Below are positions 20,080 to 34,111 of a stretch of 64,000 bases of DNA, one piece after another. The stretch covers positions 1,612,001 to 1,676,000 of the forward strand of contig NZ_CP048812.1 in assembly GCF_010977575.1 (NCBI RefSeq), read 5' to 3'. This DNA comes from Halomonas socia (lineage in GTDB: Bacteria > Pseudomonadota > Gammaproteobacteria > Pseudomonadales > Halomonadaceae). The notes under the pieces were generated by a model. It saw only the letters and a list, made by a program, of their open reading frames with translations, was not told the origin of the DNA and made no database searches. Numbering within the stretch: the stretch's first letter is position 1; each line of letters opens with the position of its first letter. The translations under genes and the position numbers were made by a program.

Positions 20080-20682
20080 TCATGACGGGGTGCGGCGGCT
20101 GACGCGAAAGATCGCCGTCTCGCCGAACAGGTTGGGCCACAGGCGCGTGGTCCAACTGCCTTCGCCGCCGCCGTCGCCGACGGCGCGGTCGGTGATGATC
20201 AGACCCTTGTCGCGGCATAGGCGTTCAAAGTCGTTGAAGGTCGACAGGTGGATGTTGGGGGTGTCGTACCAAGCGTGGGGCAGCGACTTGGAGACCGGCA
20301 TGTAGCCCTTGAAGCCGAGGTAGGCGCGGTGGCGCCAGAAGGCGAAGTTGGGGAAGGTGATAATGCACTCCCCGGCGACGCGCAGCATCTCGTCTAGCAT
20401 CAGGTCGGGGCGGCGCAGCGCCTGCAGCGCCTGGGTCATGATCACCAGGTCGCAGGCATCATCGTCGAAGTTGGCCAGGCCGTCGTCGAGGTTCTGCTCG
20501 ATGACGTTGACGCCCTTGGCCACGCAGGCGGTGATGCCGTCGGGATCGATCTCCAGGCCGTAGCCGGTGACGTCCTTGTCGCGGGCCAGGGCGTCGAGCA
20601 GGGTACCGTCGCCGCAGCCGAGGTCGAGAACGCGGGCGCCCTCGGGCACCCAGCGGTGAATCAGCGCAAGGTCGGCGCGCAT
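20080..20682 (-). CDS. metW: Methionine biosynthesis protein MetW
   Basis: 200 residues. A methyltransferase-like Rossmann protein (VLDLGCGDGTLLDAL SAM-type motif) that works with MetX in homoserine acylation. Later segments AFWRHRAYLGFKGYMP and WYDTPNIHLSTFNDFE are typical of MetW. Start overlaps the metX stop (TGATG), so the two are co-translated. Confidence 0.96.
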   Translation of the reverse strand: MRADLALIHRWVPEGARVLDLGCGDGTLLDALARDKDVTGYGLEIDPDGITACVAKGVNVIEQNLDDGLANFDDDACDLVIMTQALQALRRPDLMLDEMLRVAGECIITFPNFAFWRHRAYLGFKGYMPVSKSLPHAWYDTPNIHLSTFNDFERLCRDKGLIITDRAVGDGGGEGSWTTRLWPNLFGETAIFRVSRRTPS

Positions 20683-21836
20683 CAGTGGCCCTCCAGGTCG
20701 AGATCACCGGCCACGCGGGCCATGAAACCGCCAAATACCGCCTGATAGCGCGGCTCGGGCAGCAGGAAGGCGTCGTGGCCGTGAGGCGAGTCGATATTGG
20801 CATAGCTGACCCGCTTGCCGGCACGAATCAGGGCATTGACCAGCTCCCGCGAGCGCGACGGCGTGAAGCGCCAGTCGGTGGAGAAGCTGACCACCAGGAA
20901 CGGGCAGCTGGCCGGCGCCAGGGCACGGGCCAGGTCGCCGCCGTGGCTGGCCGCCGGGTCGAAGTAGTCGAGCACCTTGGTCATCAGCAGGTAGGTGTTG
21001 GCATCGAACGAGGTCGAGAAGGTGTCGCCCTGGTAGCGCAGGTAGGACTCGACCTGAAACTCCACGTCGAAGCCGAAGTTGAGATCGTCGCTGCGCAGGT
21101 CGCGGCCGAACTTGCTGCCCATGGCGTCTTCCGACAGGTAGGTGATATGCCCCACCATGCGTGCCAGCTTGAGGCCGCGCTTGGGCAGCGTGGCGTGCTC
21201 GGCGTACCAGCCGTCAAAGAAGTCGGGATCGGAGCGGATCGCCTGGCGCGCGACCTCGTTGAAGGCGATGTTCTGCGCCGACAGCTTGGGCGTGGCGGCG
21301 ATCACCACGGCGTTGGCGATACGCTCGGGGTAGGCCAGGGCCCACTGCAGCACCTGCATGCCGCCGAGGCTGCCGCCGACCACCGCGGCGAAGCGTTGGA
21401 TACCCAGCCGGTCGGCCAGGCGCGCTTGGCTGTGCACCCAGTCCTCGACGGTAACCATCGGGAAGTCGGGGCCCCATTGGCGGCCGGTGTCGGGGTTGGC
21501 GCTGGTCGGGCCGGTGCTGCCGTGGCAGCCGCCGAGGTTGTTGAGCGAGATGACGAAGAAGCGCTCGGTGTCGATCGACTTGCCGGGGCCGATGTGCGCA
21601 TCCCACCAGCCGGGCTTGCGTTCGTCGCTGCTGTGGTAGCCGGCGGCATGGTGGTGGCCAGATAGGGCATGGCAGATCAGCACGGCGTTGCTGCGTGCGG
21701 CATTGAGGGTGCCATAGGTCTCGTAGATCAGCTCGTAGCCGGGCAGCGTGCGCCCGCAGGCCAGCTCGAGCGGATCGTCGAAGCGCGCGGTCTGCGGCGT
21801 CACCAGGCCGACCGAATCGGGGGCGAACTCGGACAT
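20682..21836 (-). CDS. metX: Homoserine O-acyltransferase (acetyl/succinyl)
   Basis: 384 residues from [15 protein letters not shown] at 21836; a GTG at 21863 forms a GTGA overlap with yggT but would add nine residues absent from relatives. Alpha/beta hydrolase fold. Nucleophile Ser in GGSLGGMQ, His in [11 protein letters not shown]. It acylates homoserine in methionine synthesis. Whether it uses acetyl- or succinyl-CoA cannot be decided by eye; MetX with MetW in gammaproteobacteria is often a succinyltransferase. Confidence 0.95.
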   Translation of the reverse strand: MSEFAPDSVGLVTPQTARFDDPLELACGRTLPGYELIYETYGTLNAARSNAVLICHALSGHHHAAGYHSSDERKPGWWDAHIGPGKSIDTERFFVISLNNLGGCHGSTGPTSANPDTGRQWGPDFPMVTVEDWVHSQARLADRLGIQRFAAVVGGSLGGMQVLQWALAYPERIANAVVIAATPKLSAQNIAFNEVARQAIRSDPDFFDGWYAEHATLPKRGLKLARMVGHITYLSEDAMGSKFGRDLRSDDLNFGFDVEFQVESYLRYQGDTFSTSFDANTYLLMTKVLDYFDPAASHGGDLARALAPASCPFLVVSFSTDWRFTPSRSRELVNALIRAGKRVSYANIDSPHGHDAFLLPEPRYQAVFGGFMARVAGDLDLEGH

Positions 21837-21859
21837 CGGACGTGTCGACTCCTTGGCTG

Positions 21860-22450
21860 TCACAGGCCGACCAGGGCGCCGGGAATGCCGGCGGCGCGGG
21901 TCAGGGCGCCGACCACGATGCCGTCGATCAGGCTAATGCCGATGAACACCACGATCGGCGACAGGTCGATCATGCCCAGCGGCGGAATCACCTTGCGCAC
22001 CGGGGCCATGATCGGCTCGACCAACTGCATGATCAGCAGGGCCCCGGGGTGGCTGGCATTGGGGGCCACCCAACTGAGGATGATCATGGCGATCAGTGCG
22101 AAGAAGTAGATCTTGAGGATGGCGTTGGCCAGGGCCGCGACGCTGGCGATGGCGGTGCCGGCGATGGGCGGCATGCCGAACCCGGCGATCTGCAGGATCA
22201 CCACGATGCTCACCGCCTTGATTAGCAGGGCCGACGCCAGGGTGGCCAGGTCGAAGGGCCCCACCGGGCTCAGCAGCCCCTGGAAGGGGCGTACCGCCGG
22301 CTGGGTGATCTTGACCACCGACTGGCTGATGGGGTTGTAGTAGTCGGCGCGGGATGCCTGCAGCAGAAAGCGCAGCATCATCAGGAACAGGTAGATATTG
22401 ACCAGGGTATTGACCAGTAGCAGTCCTGCGCTTCCCAGTTGATTGCCCAT
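21860..22450 (-). CDS. YggT family integral membrane protein
   Basis: 196 residues with two repeats, each a pair of membrane helices around a conserved stretch ([33 protein letters not shown] and its partner [28 protein letters not shown]). Implicated in envelope and osmotic tolerance. In Pseudomonas proC lies between yggS and yggT; here only 48 bases separate them and proC is absent. Confidence 0.92.
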   Translation of the reverse strand: MGNQLGSAGLLLVNTLVNIYLFLMMLRFLLQASRADYYNPISQSVVKITQPAVRPFQGLLSPVGPFDLATLASALLIKAVSIVVILQIAGFGMPPIAGTAIASVAALANAILKIYFFALIAMIILSWVAPNASHPGALLIMQLVEPIMAPVRKVIPPLGMIDLSPIVVFIGISLIDGIVVGALTRAAGIPGALVGL

Positions 22451-22498
22451 GCGGGGCTCCTTGCAGTTGGGTGTTGGTTATTGGCGGCGGTTGCCGGG

Positions 22499-23206
22499 TC
22501 AGTCTCGGGGTGGGCGCTGGCCGAAGATCGCGGTGCCCAGGCGTACCAGGGTCGCGCCTTCGGCCACGGCCGCTTCCAGGTCGTCGCTCATGCCCATCGA
22601 CAGGGTGTCCAGCGGCGCCTCGGGGTGACGCGCCTGCAGAGCCTTGAGGGCGTGGCGCAGCCGCGCGAAGGGCTCGCGCTGGCGCTGCGGGTCGTCGCTT
22701 GGCGCAGGAATCGCCATCAGGCCGCGCAGCCGCAGGCGCGGCAGCGCCAATACTGCCGCGGCCAGCGTCGGCAGCGCGTCGAGGCTGACGCCGGCCTTGC
22801 TGGCCTCGGCGCTGATGTTGACCTGCAGGCAGACGTTGAGTGGCGCAAGCTCCGCAGGGCGCTGCTCGCTGAGTCGGCGGGCAATCTTTTCCCGCTCGAT
22901 GCTGTGTACCCAAGCGAAGTGCTCGGCGACTTGGCGGGTCTTGTTGGATTGCAGTGGGCCAATGAAATGCCACACGATATCATCGAGGTCGGTCAGCGCC
23001 TGCTGCTTGTCCAGCGCTTCCTGCAGGTAGTTCTCGCCGAAGGCGCGCTGGCTGCAGGCGTGGGCCGCGCGGATCAGGCCCGCCGGCTTGGTCTTGCTTA
23101 CCGCCAGCAGCTCGGCGGCATGAGGGGGACGTCCCGCTGCGTCCAGGGCGCGCGCCAGGCGCTGGCGCGCGGCCTCGAGTGTCTCGTCAATCGCAACCTC
23201 TGTCAT
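22499..23206 (-). CDS. Pyridoxal-phosphate homeostasis protein (YggS/PLPBP)
   Basis: 235 residues. PLP lysine in LLAVSKTKPA, then FGENYLQEA, WHFIGPLQSNKTR, SMGMSDDLEAA and RLGTAIFG. Fold III alanine-racemase-like barrel without racemase activity that buffers PLP. Divergent from pilT with 35 bases between, so the two promoters overlap. Confidence 0.96.
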   Translation of the reverse strand: MTEVAIDETLEAARQRLARALDAAGRPPHAAELLAVSKTKPAGLIRAAHACSQRAFGENYLQEALDKQQALTDLDDIVWHFIGPLQSNKTRQVAEHFAWVHSIEREKIARRLSEQRPAELAPLNVCLQVNISAEASKAGVSLDALPTLAAAVLALPRLRLRGLMAIPAPSDDPQRQREPFARLRHALKALQARHPEAPLDTLSMGMSDDLEAAVAEGATLVRLGTAIFGQRPPRD

Positions 23207-23241
23207 ACTAATAACGACCTTACTGGGAGCGGGGAAAGTCC

Positions 23242-24276
23242 ATGGATATTACCGAATTGCTGGCGTTTTCGGCAAAGCAGAACGCCTCCGACCTGCATCT
23301 ATCGGCCGGGCTGCCGCCGATGATCCGGGTCGATGGCGATATTCGCCGCCTCAACGTAGCGGCCATGGACGACCGTGAGGTGCGCAAGCTGATCTACGAC
23401 ATCATGGGAGATCGCCAGCGTCGCGACTACGAGGAGTTCTTCGAGACCGACTTCTCCTTCGAGGTGCCTGGGGTGGCGCGCTTCCGTGTCAACGCCTTCA
23501 ATCAAGGCCGCGGCGCCGGCGCGGTGTTCCGCACCATTCCCTCCGAGGTGCTGACCATGGAGGACCTGGGCCTGGGCGATGTGTTTCGTCGCCTAGCCCT
23601 GCTGCCGCGCGGCCTGGTGCTGGTCACCGGCCCCACCGGCTCGGGCAAGAGTACCACGCTTGCGGCACTCATCGACTTCATCAACGACACCCGCTACGAC
23701 CATATCCTGACCATTGAGGATCCGGTGGAATTCGTCCACCGCAGCAAGCGCTGCCTGATCAACCAGCGCGAGGTGCATCGCGACACCCATGGCTTTGCCC
23801 CAGCGCTGCGCAGCGCCCTGCGCGAGGATCCGGACGTGATCCTGGTCGGCGAGATGCGCGACCTGGAAACCATTCGCCTGGCGTTGACCGCCGCCGAGAC
23901 CGGCCACCTGGTGTTCGGCACCCTGCACACCACCTCGGCGGCCAAGACCATCGACCGTATCATTGACGTCTTCCCCGGCGACGAGAAGGCGATGGTGCGC
24001 TCGATGCTCTCCGAGTCGCTGCAGGGAGTGGTGTCGCAGACGCTGCTCAAGCGCCAGGGCGGGGGGCGTATCGCCGCGCACGAGATCCTGGTGGCCACCT
24101 CGGCGGTGCGCAACCTGATCCGCGAAGACAAGGTGGCGCAGATCTACTCGGCGATCCAGACCGGCGGCAACCTGGGCATGCAGACCCTCGACGCCTCGCT
24201 GGCGAAGCTGATCGGCGAGGGCTCGGTGACCCGCGAAGAGGCCCAGGCCAAGGCCAAGGGCACCTTGAGCGTCTGA
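23242..24276 (+). CDS. pilT: Type IV pilus retraction ATPase PilT
   Basis: 344 residues. Hexameric ATPase that disassembles pili for twitching motility. Walker A GPTGSGKSTT, Asp box TIEDPVEFVH, Walker B DVILVGEMRD, His box GHLVFGTLHT. N-terminal PAS-like domain begins MDITELLAFSAKQNASDLHLSAG. Paired with pilU 36 bases downstream. Confidence 0.97.
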   Translation: MDITELLAFSAKQNASDLHLSAGLPPMIRVDGDIRRLNVAAMDDREVRKLIYDIMGDRQRRDYEEFFETDFSFEVPGVARFRVNAFNQGRGAGAVFRTIPSEVLTMEDLGLGDVFRRLALLPRGLVLVTGPTGSGKSTTLAALIDFINDTRYDHILTIEDPVEFVHRSKRCLINQREVHRDTHGFAPALRSALREDPDVILVGEMRDLETIRLALTAAETGHLVFGTLHTTSAAKTIDRIIDVFPGDEKAMVRSMLSESLQGVVSQTLLKRQGGGRIAAHEILVATSAVRNLIREDKVAQIYSAIQTGGNLGMQTLDASLAKLIGEGSVTREEAQAKAKGTLSV

Positions 24277-24312
24277 CTCGAACCACAATAACGCCATGCG
24301 CAAGGGGGTATC

Positions 24313-25449
24313 ATGACCGCCAATGAGTGGTTGCAGCAGCTGCTGCAGATTATCGTCGAGCAGCAGGCGTCCGATCTGCTGATCTCCGTCGGTGCGCCGC
24401 CGACCCTGAAGGTGGCCGGCAAGCTCACCGCATTGGGCGAGCAGGGCTTGTCCCAGGCCCAGGTCGCTGAGCTGGTCAAGGCCGCCATGCCCGACAACCA
24501 GCGCCAGCGCTTCGCCGCCGAGCAGGAGGCCAACTTCGCCCTCAGCCTGCCGGGCCAGGGGCGTTTTCGTGTCAGCGCCTTCCAGCAGCGCAGCCAACCG
24601 GCCATGGTGCTGCGCCGTATCGCCTTCGACATCCCGCATCTCGAGGAGCTGTCGCTGCCCACTACGCTGGGCGAGCTGGCCGGCATCAAGCGCGGCCTGG
24701 TGTTCGTGGTCGGCGGCACCGGCACCGGCAAGTCGACCACCCTGGCGTCGATGATTCAGCAGCGCAACGAGAGCCTGGGTGGGCATATCATCACCATCGA
24801 GGACCCCATCGAGTACATCCACCCGCACAAGAAGGCGATCATCAACCAGCGCGAGGTGGGGATCGACACCGAGTCCTTCGAGGTGGCGCTGAAGAACACG
24901 CTGCGCCAGGCGCCGGACGTGATTCTGATCGGCGAGGTGCGCACCCGCGAGACCATGGAGCATGCGTTGACCTTTGCCGAGACCGGCCACCTGTGCCTGG
25001 CCACGCTGCATGCCAACAATGCCAACCAGGCGCTGGACCGGATCATCAATTTCTTTCCCGCAGAGCGACACGACCAGATCTGGCTCGACCTGTCGCTCAA
25101 TCTCCAGGCCATCGTCGCCCAGCAGTTGCTGCCGACCCGCGACGGCGGCCGCCGTGCGGCGATCGAGATCATGCTGCGCTCGCCGCTGATCAGCGACCTG
25201 ATCCGCAAAGGCGACGTGGGGGAAATCAAGAACATCATGGCGCGCTCTCGCGACCTGGGCATGCAGACCTTCGATCAGGCTCTCTATGATCTCTACTGCG
25301 AGGGCGTGATCAGCCAGGAGGTGGCACTGGTGCATGCCGACTCGGCCAACGACCTGCGCTTGATGATCAAGTTCGGCGATAGCGGCGGCATCGAGCAGCT
25401 CAAGGAGGATGCCGGCCATTTGAAATTGCGCGACGAAAATGACTTCTAG
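24313..25449 (+). CDS. pilU: Type IV pilus ATPase PilU (PilT paralogue)
   Basis: 378 residues. Same domains as PilT: Walker A GGTGTGKSTT, Asp box TIEDPIEYIH, Walker B VILIGEVRT, His box GHLCLATLHA. The longer C-terminal tail (GDSGGIEQLKEDAGHLKLRDENDF) marks PilU. Supports PilT during retraction. It ends overlapping the convergent anmK by four bases. Confidence 0.96.
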   Translation: MTANEWLQQLLQIIVEQQASDLLISVGAPPTLKVAGKLTALGEQGLSQAQVAELVKAAMPDNQRQRFAAEQEANFALSLPGQGRFRVSAFQQRSQPAMVLRRIAFDIPHLEELSLPTTLGELAGIKRGLVFVVGGTGTGKSTTLASMIQQRNESLGGHIITIEDPIEYIHPHKKAIINQREVGIDTESFEVALKNTLRQAPDVILIGEVRTRETMEHALTFAETGHLCLATLHANNANQALDRIINFFPAERHDQIWLDLSLNLQAIVAQQLLPTRDGGRRAAIEIMLRSPLISDLIRKGDVGEIKNIMARSRDLGMQTFDQALYDLYCEGVISQEVALVHADSANDLRLMIKFGDSGGIEQLKEDAGHLKLRDENDF

Positions 25450-26576
25450 GGTGAGTAGAGGCCGCCCAGCACCCGCGGCCCGGCGGCGCCGGTCACCGAG
25501 GGCAGGTTGCCGGGTCGTCCGGCGAGGCGCTGCCAGGCCAGCCAGGCGAAGGCGCCAGCTTCCAGCCACTCGGCCGGCCAGCCCCAGTCGCTGCTGGGTA
25601 CCAGGGCAGTGTCGGGTAGGTGGCGAGCCAGGCGGCCGAGCAGGTCTCGGTTGTGGGCGCCGCCGCCGCAGGGGATAAGCGCTGAAGCCGGCGGTGCAGC
25701 GCTGAGCTCCCGCGCCATCTCGACACCCAGCGCCACGCTGGTGGCAGTCAATTCTGCCAGGGTCGCCTGCACGTCAACCGCTGGCTCCTTGCCGGTAAGG
25801 TGGCTTTCGAGCCATGCAAGGTGGAACACCTCGCGACCGGTGCTGCGTGGCGGCGGGCGGTGAAAGAACGGCTCGCCCAGCAGGCGCTCGAGCAAGGTCT
25901 CATCTACGCTCCCCGAAGCCGCCCAGGCGCCGTCGGCATCGAAGCTCTCGCCGCGGTGGCGCTGGTGCCAGGCATCCAGCAGGGCGTTGGCGGGCCCGGT
26001 ATCGAAGCCGATCACCTGGGCCTCGCTGTTCAGCGGTGGCAGCAGGGTCAGGTTGGCAAAGCCGCCCAGGTTGAGCACCAGTCGCCATTCGCTGGGGTGG
26101 CGAAACACCGCCTCATGGAAGGCCGGGGCTAGCGGGGCGGCCTGGCCGCCGGCGGCCAGGTCGCGGCGGCGGAAGTCGGCGACCACCGTGCAGCCGGTGA
26201 GCTCGGCCAGCAGGCTCGGGTTGTCGAGCTGCAGCGTATAGGCCGGGCCGCCGGCATGGCCGTAGGGGGCGTGCTCAACGGTCTGGCCGTGGCTGCCGAT
26301 GGCCTCGATATCGCCTGGCGTGAGGCTGGCGCTATCGAGCAAGCGTGACGCAGCGCTGGCCTGGTGATGGCAGAAGGCGTCCTCGAGATAGGCCAGCTCG
26401 GCAAAGCTCACCGACTCGGCCTGGCACAGCCTGAGCAGCCGCTGGCGCAGCGGCAGCGGCAGTGGCTCGGCGAGGGTCTGCTCGAGGCTCAGCCGGCCGC
26501 TGGCGTCGACGTGCAGCAGCGCCGCATCGATGGCGTCGAGGCTGGTGCCCGACATCAATCCCAGAAAACGTGGCAT
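25446..26576 (-). CDS. anmK: Anhydro-N-acetylmuramic acid kinase
   Basis: 376 residues from MPRFLGLMSGTSLDAIDAAL at 26576. Phosphorylates and opens 1,6-anhydroMurNAc during cell-wall recycling. Sugar-kinase fold motifs: GLMSGTSLD, GSHGQTVEHAP, VADFRRRDLAAGGQGAPL-type block and CGGGAHNRDL. Divergent from tyrS, its usual neighbour in pseudomonads. Confidence 0.96.
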   Translation of the reverse strand: MPRFLGLMSGTSLDAIDAALLHVDASGRLSLEQTLAEPLPLPLRQRLLRLCQAESVSFAELAYLEDAFCHHQASAASRLLDSASLTPGDIEAIGSHGQTVEHAPYGHAGGPAYTLQLDNPSLLAELTGCTVVADFRRRDLAAGGQAAPLAPAFHEAVFRHPSEWRLVLNLGGFANLTLLPPLNSEAQVIGFDTGPANALLDAWHQRHRGESFDADGAWAASGSVDETLLERLLGEPFFHRPPPRSTGREVFHLAWLESHLTGKEPAVDVQATLAELTATSVALGVEMARELSAAPPASALIPCGGGAHNRDLLGRLARHLPDTALVPSSDWGWPAEWLEAGAFAWLAWQRLAGRPGNLPSVTGAAGPRVLGGLYSP

Positions 26577-26697
26577 GTACGGCTCCCTGCGCGCGGCTTG
26601 GTATGGCCGGTGGGGCGTCACCGGTGATCAATAAGACATGCTACCATTGCGCATCATTTTGTGAGCGGATTCACCGCCTTGACGGGAGTAGGAGACG

Positions 26698-27897
26698 ATG
26701 ACCGATGTCGCGAGCGCCTTGGCGCTGTTGCAACGTGGCAGCCACGAGATTCTGCTGGAAGACGAGTTGAAGAAGAAGCTCGCCTCCGGCCGCACGCTGC
26801 GTATCAAGGCGGGTTTCGATCCGACCGCGCCGGATCTGCATCTGGGGCATAGCGTGCTGCTGACCAAGATGCGCCAGTTCCAGGATCTTGGGCATGAGGT
26901 CATCTTCCTGATCGGCGATTTTACCGGGCGCATCGGCGACCCGACGGGCAAGAACGTCACCCGCAAGCCGCTCACCGAGGCCGAGGTCAAGGCCAACGCC
27001 GATACTTATCGTCAGCAGGTGTTCAAGATCCTCGACCCTGACAAGACCGAGGTGCGCTTCAACGCCGAGTGGTTCGGTGAGCTATCGGCGGCCAAGATGA
27101 TCGAGCTGGCGGCCCAGAGCACCGTGGCACGCATGCTCGAGCGTGACGACTTCGACAAGCGCTACAAGTCGGGGCAACCAATTTCGATCCACGAATTCCT
27201 CTACCCGCTGGTACAGGGCTACGATTCGGTGGCGCTCGAGGCAGATATCGAGCTCGGCGGTACCGACCAGAAGTTCAACCTGCTGATGGGCCGCGAGATC
27301 CAGAAGCACTTCGGCATGGAGCCCCAGGTGGTGATCACCATGCCGCTGCTCGAGGGGCTCGACGGCGTGCAGAAGATGTCCAAGTCGTTGGGCAATTATG
27401 TTGGAGTCGATGAGGCGCCGGGCGCCATGTTCAACAAGCTGGTCTCCATGCCAGACAGCCTGATGTGGCGCTACTTCGAGCTGCTCTCGTTGAAGAGCAA
27501 CGAGGAGATCGAGGCGCTCAAGCGCGATGCCGAGCAGGGCGCCAACCCGCGCGATATCAAGATGATCCTGGCCCGGGAACTGATCGCCCGCTACCACGGT
27601 GAAGAGGCGGCGGCCAATGCCCACAAGTCGGCCGGCAATCAGCTCGCCGAGGGCGAGCTGCCGGAGGACCTGCCCGAGATTGAGGTCGATTTCGAAGGTA
27701 GTCCCCAGGCGCCGATCGCCGCGGTGCTCAACCGCTCAGGACTTGCCAGCAACAGTGCCCAGGCCAAGGACATGCTGGGCAATGGCCGGGTCAAGGTCGA
27801 CGGTGAGGTGGTCGCCAAGGAGCATATGCTCGATACCGGCAAGGCCTACGTCATTCAGGCCGGCAAGAAGCGCTATGCCCGGGTGACCCTCGCCTGA
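26698..27897 (+). CDS. tyrS: Tyrosyl-tRNA synthetase
   Basis: 399 residues. Class I synthetase: HIGH-type DLHLGHSV, the [13 protein letters not shown] block, KMSKS motif [12 protein letters not shown] and a C-terminal S4 RNA-binding domain ([22 protein letters not shown]). A hairpin follows the stop, and the rrn operon lies just downstream. Confidence 0.97.
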   Translation: MTDVASALALLQRGSHEILLEDELKKKLASGRTLRIKAGFDPTAPDLHLGHSVLLTKMRQFQDLGHEVIFLIGDFTGRIGDPTGKNVTRKPLTEAEVKANADTYRQQVFKILDPDKTEVRFNAEWFGELSAAKMIELAAQSTVARMLERDDFDKRYKSGQPISIHEFLYPLVQGYDSVALEADIELGGTDQKFNLLMGREIQKHFGMEPQVVITMPLLEGLDGVQKMSKSLGNYVGVDEAPGAMFNKLVSMPDSLMWRYFELLSLKSNEEIEALKRDAEQGANPRDIKMILARELIARYHGEEAAANAHKSAGNQLAEGELPEDLPEIEVDFEGSPQAPIAAVLNRSGLASNSAQAKDMLGNGRVKVDGEVVAKEHMLDTGKAYVIQAGKKRYARVTLA

Positions 27898-27919
27898 GGT
27901 CGGCATGAGTTCGTCTTCA

Positions 27920-27946
27920 AACGCCCGCCCCGTGCGGGCGTTGTCG
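27920..27946 (+). terminator. Terminator of tyrS
   Basis: AACGCCCGC/GCGGGCGTT stem with a 5-base loop, followed by a short T-rich stretch (TTGTCGTCTG). Confidence 0.65.
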
Positions 27947-28042
27947 TCTGCATGGCCCGATTACCCGGCCGCTGTTCGCGGGCGGCTATCCACAGGCGCT
28001 CGCCGCTTGCGGGGTGTGGATAAGTTTTCTATCAAAAAGGGC

Positions 28043-28314
28043 TTGCGGGGCTCAAGGTAAAGCCGTAAAGTACGCATCCGCTGCTGCCGACGGGCATACG
28101 TTGGTGGCGGTGAAGAGAGGTGCAAGCAGTTGGTTTTGTTGGGTTTTTTCTTGTCGATTCGACAGAGAAAGCGATTGACAGGCCCGCCGGAGACGGTAGA
28201 ATGCGCACCACTCGGCAGCGCGTCGCAGGACGCCTGGCAGGACGAGTCGAGATCGGTTCTATCGATATGACGCTCCCCGCCACGGCTTGACAAGCCGCGC
28301 CGCTTCGGTAGAAT
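28043..28314 (+). promoter_or_regulatory. Tandem promoters of the rRNA operon
   Basis: Three sigma-70 pairs precede 16S. P0: TTGCGG (28043) and TAAAGT (28066), 17-base spacer. P1: TTGACA (28175-28180) and TAGAAT (28197-28202), 16-base spacer. P2: TTGACA (28287-28292) and TAGAAT (28309-28314), 16-base spacer. P1 and P2 share the same hexamers and spacer, and P2 has GC-rich surroundings, which fits stringent control via DksA/ppGpp. Confidence 0.75.
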
Positions 28315-28396
28315 ACGCCTTCCTCGCCGGGCGCCGGCGGCTCACTACGAGCCACGGCAACAGCGAGACGCGCCACGCCTCATCCGGCCTGGCGCC

Positions 28397-28409
28397 GCTC
28401 TTTAACAAT
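28397..28409 (+). promoter_or_regulatory. boxA antitermination site in the 16S leader
   Basis: GCTCTTTAACAAT, the conserved Nus-factor boxA, 80 bases after P2. A second copy precedes 23S. Confidence 0.85.
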
Positions 28410-28592
28410 CGATCAGGTAATTCATGTGGGCGCTTGTCGATGACGAGGTGATCAGTCACCACATCATCAAGGCAAGCGACTCGTCACCGATCTTCGGATC
28501 GGAATTGAGTAAACGTTTGACCCTTGAGCCAAGCTTGGTTCGCTTTTGCCTGGCGTTTTCGGATGTCAGGTGAGTAAGAACCGCACTGATTG

Positions 28593-30132
<1,540 letters not shown>

Positions 30133-30225
30133 CCGACGACTCACTTCGTGTCGGCAAGTGCTCACAATGAATTACCTGATCGGCCAGAGCAAAGACTGTT
30201 TGGGTATAGGCCCAGCGTGACCAAT

Positions 30226-30302
<77 letters not shown>

Positions 30303-30313
30303 TTCTCCGAGAT

Positions 30314-30410
30314 GCCGGATGGGCTCAGTTGGTGAGAGCGCACCCCCGGAAGTTCTGTAAAGAGAAGGGTGAGGTCGCCGGGTTTATTTCAAATCTGCCC
30401 AGACCCACCA
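30314..30410 (+). pseudogene. Degenerate second copy of tRNA-Ile
   Basis: Starting 12 bases after the real tRNA-Ile, this stretch repeats its D arm (GGGCTCAGTTGGTGAGAGCGCACCC), the anticodon 3' arm (GGGTGAGGTC) and the T-arm/acceptor end (TTCAAATCTGCCCAGACCCACCA). The anticodon loop is swollen to about 21 bases with GAT lost, extra bases interrupt the T arm, and the 5' acceptor arm (GCCGGAT) no longer pairs with CAGACCC. It is not a working tRNA. Confidence 0.8.
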
Positions 30411-30423
30411 AATTTGCGCGATA

Positions 30424-30464
30424 CGTCGTTGAAAGGCTCCTCGTATAGCAGGCTATACGTCGTC
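30424..30464 (+). repeat. 41-bp spacer repeat, copy A
   Basis: Identical to copy B at 30651-30691. Contains the perfect hairpin CGTATAGC-AG-GCTATACG. Weaker similarity (CTTTCGCCTTG) continues past both copies. The two copies flank tRNA-Ala. Confidence 0.9.
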
Positions 30465-30562
30465 GTCTTTCGCCTTGTCTCGCACAAATTACATTTTATT
30501 TTGTGCCCAAGGCTCATGCCTTGTCCTGAATAAAATTCCCATGGCACGTACGGGATATCAGT

Positions 30563-30638
30563 GGGGCCATAGCTCAGCTGGGAGAGCGCCTGCCTTGCAC
30601 GCAGGAGGTCAGCGGTTCGATCCCGCTTGGCTCCACCA
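30563..30638 (+). tRNA. tRNA-Ala (TGC)
   Basis: 76 bases with encoded CCA. Acceptor GGGGCCA/TGGCTCC (one G-T pair), anticodon loop CTTGCAC with TGC. Second spacer tRNA of the rrn operon. Confidence 0.97.
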
Positions 30639-30650
30639 AACTTCCTGATG

Positions 30651-30691
30651 CGTCGTTGAAAGGCTCCTCGTATAGCAGGCTATACGTCGTC
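30651..30691 (+). repeat. 41-bp spacer repeat, copy B
   Basis: Second identical copy of the hairpin-bearing spacer repeat, 12 bases after tRNA-Ala. Confidence 0.9.
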
Positions 30692-30819
30692 ACCTTTCGC
30701 CTTGCCTCAGATCGTTTGGCTACGCTACTTCCCAACAGTCGAATGACCTGATCGGATCCGCAGTCATAAGCCACCATCGCCCAAGACGATGACCGGTTTA
30801 TGACTGTCGATTGACAGTC

Positions 30820-30833
30820 TGCTCTTTAACAAT
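30820..30833 (+). promoter_or_regulatory. boxA antitermination site before 23S
   Basis: TGCTCTTTAACAAT, matching the leader boxA, about 105 bases before 23S. Confidence 0.85.
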
Positions 30834-30939
30834 GTGAATCATGCTGACAAATTTCTCCGCAAGGAGAAAGCACGATACGTTTCAAGCGTATCCGGCAATT
30901 GTCGTACGTAATCGCAGACCAGACCCTTTCGGGTTATAT

Positions 30940-33851
<2,912 letters not shown>

Positions 33852-33931
33852 ATAACCCCAAGGGGTCTGTGGATTACGACACAATTGCGGATGCGTTGAG
33901 ACGTATTGGTTGGCATGATTCCTCTGTTTTT

Positions 33932-34051
33932 CGCCTGACGACCATAGCGTGCGGGACCCACCTGATCCCATGCCGAACTCAGCAGTGAAACCGCTCAGCG
34001 CCGATGGTAGTGTGGGGTCTCCCCATGCGAGAGTAGGTCATCGTCAGGCAC
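33932..34051 (+). rRNA. rrf: 5S ribosomal RNA
   Basis: 120 bases; terminal stem GCCTGACGA/TCGTCAGGC, with the conserved ATGCCGAACTCAG and GATGGTAGTGTGGGG blocks. Confidence 0.96.
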
Positions 34052-34062
34052 TTATACCGCAG

Positions 34063-34090
34063 AAAACCCAGCCACCAGGCTGGGTTTTTT
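34063..34090 (+). terminator. rrn operon terminator
   Basis: CCCAGCC-ACCA-GGCTGGG followed by TTTTTT, 15 bases after 5S. Confidence 0.92.
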
Positions 34091-34111
34091 GTTGAGCACA
34101 AGAAAAATCAA

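Noticed and set aside
21837..21863. GTG start for metX overlapping the yggT stop
   Set aside because: The added nine residues are not in the family N-terminus; the ATG at 21836 matches it.
23593..25569. 658-residue minus-strand frame across pilT and pilU
   Set aside because: Antisense shadow of two well-defined ATPases; repetitive Leu/Gln/Gly sequence without motifs.
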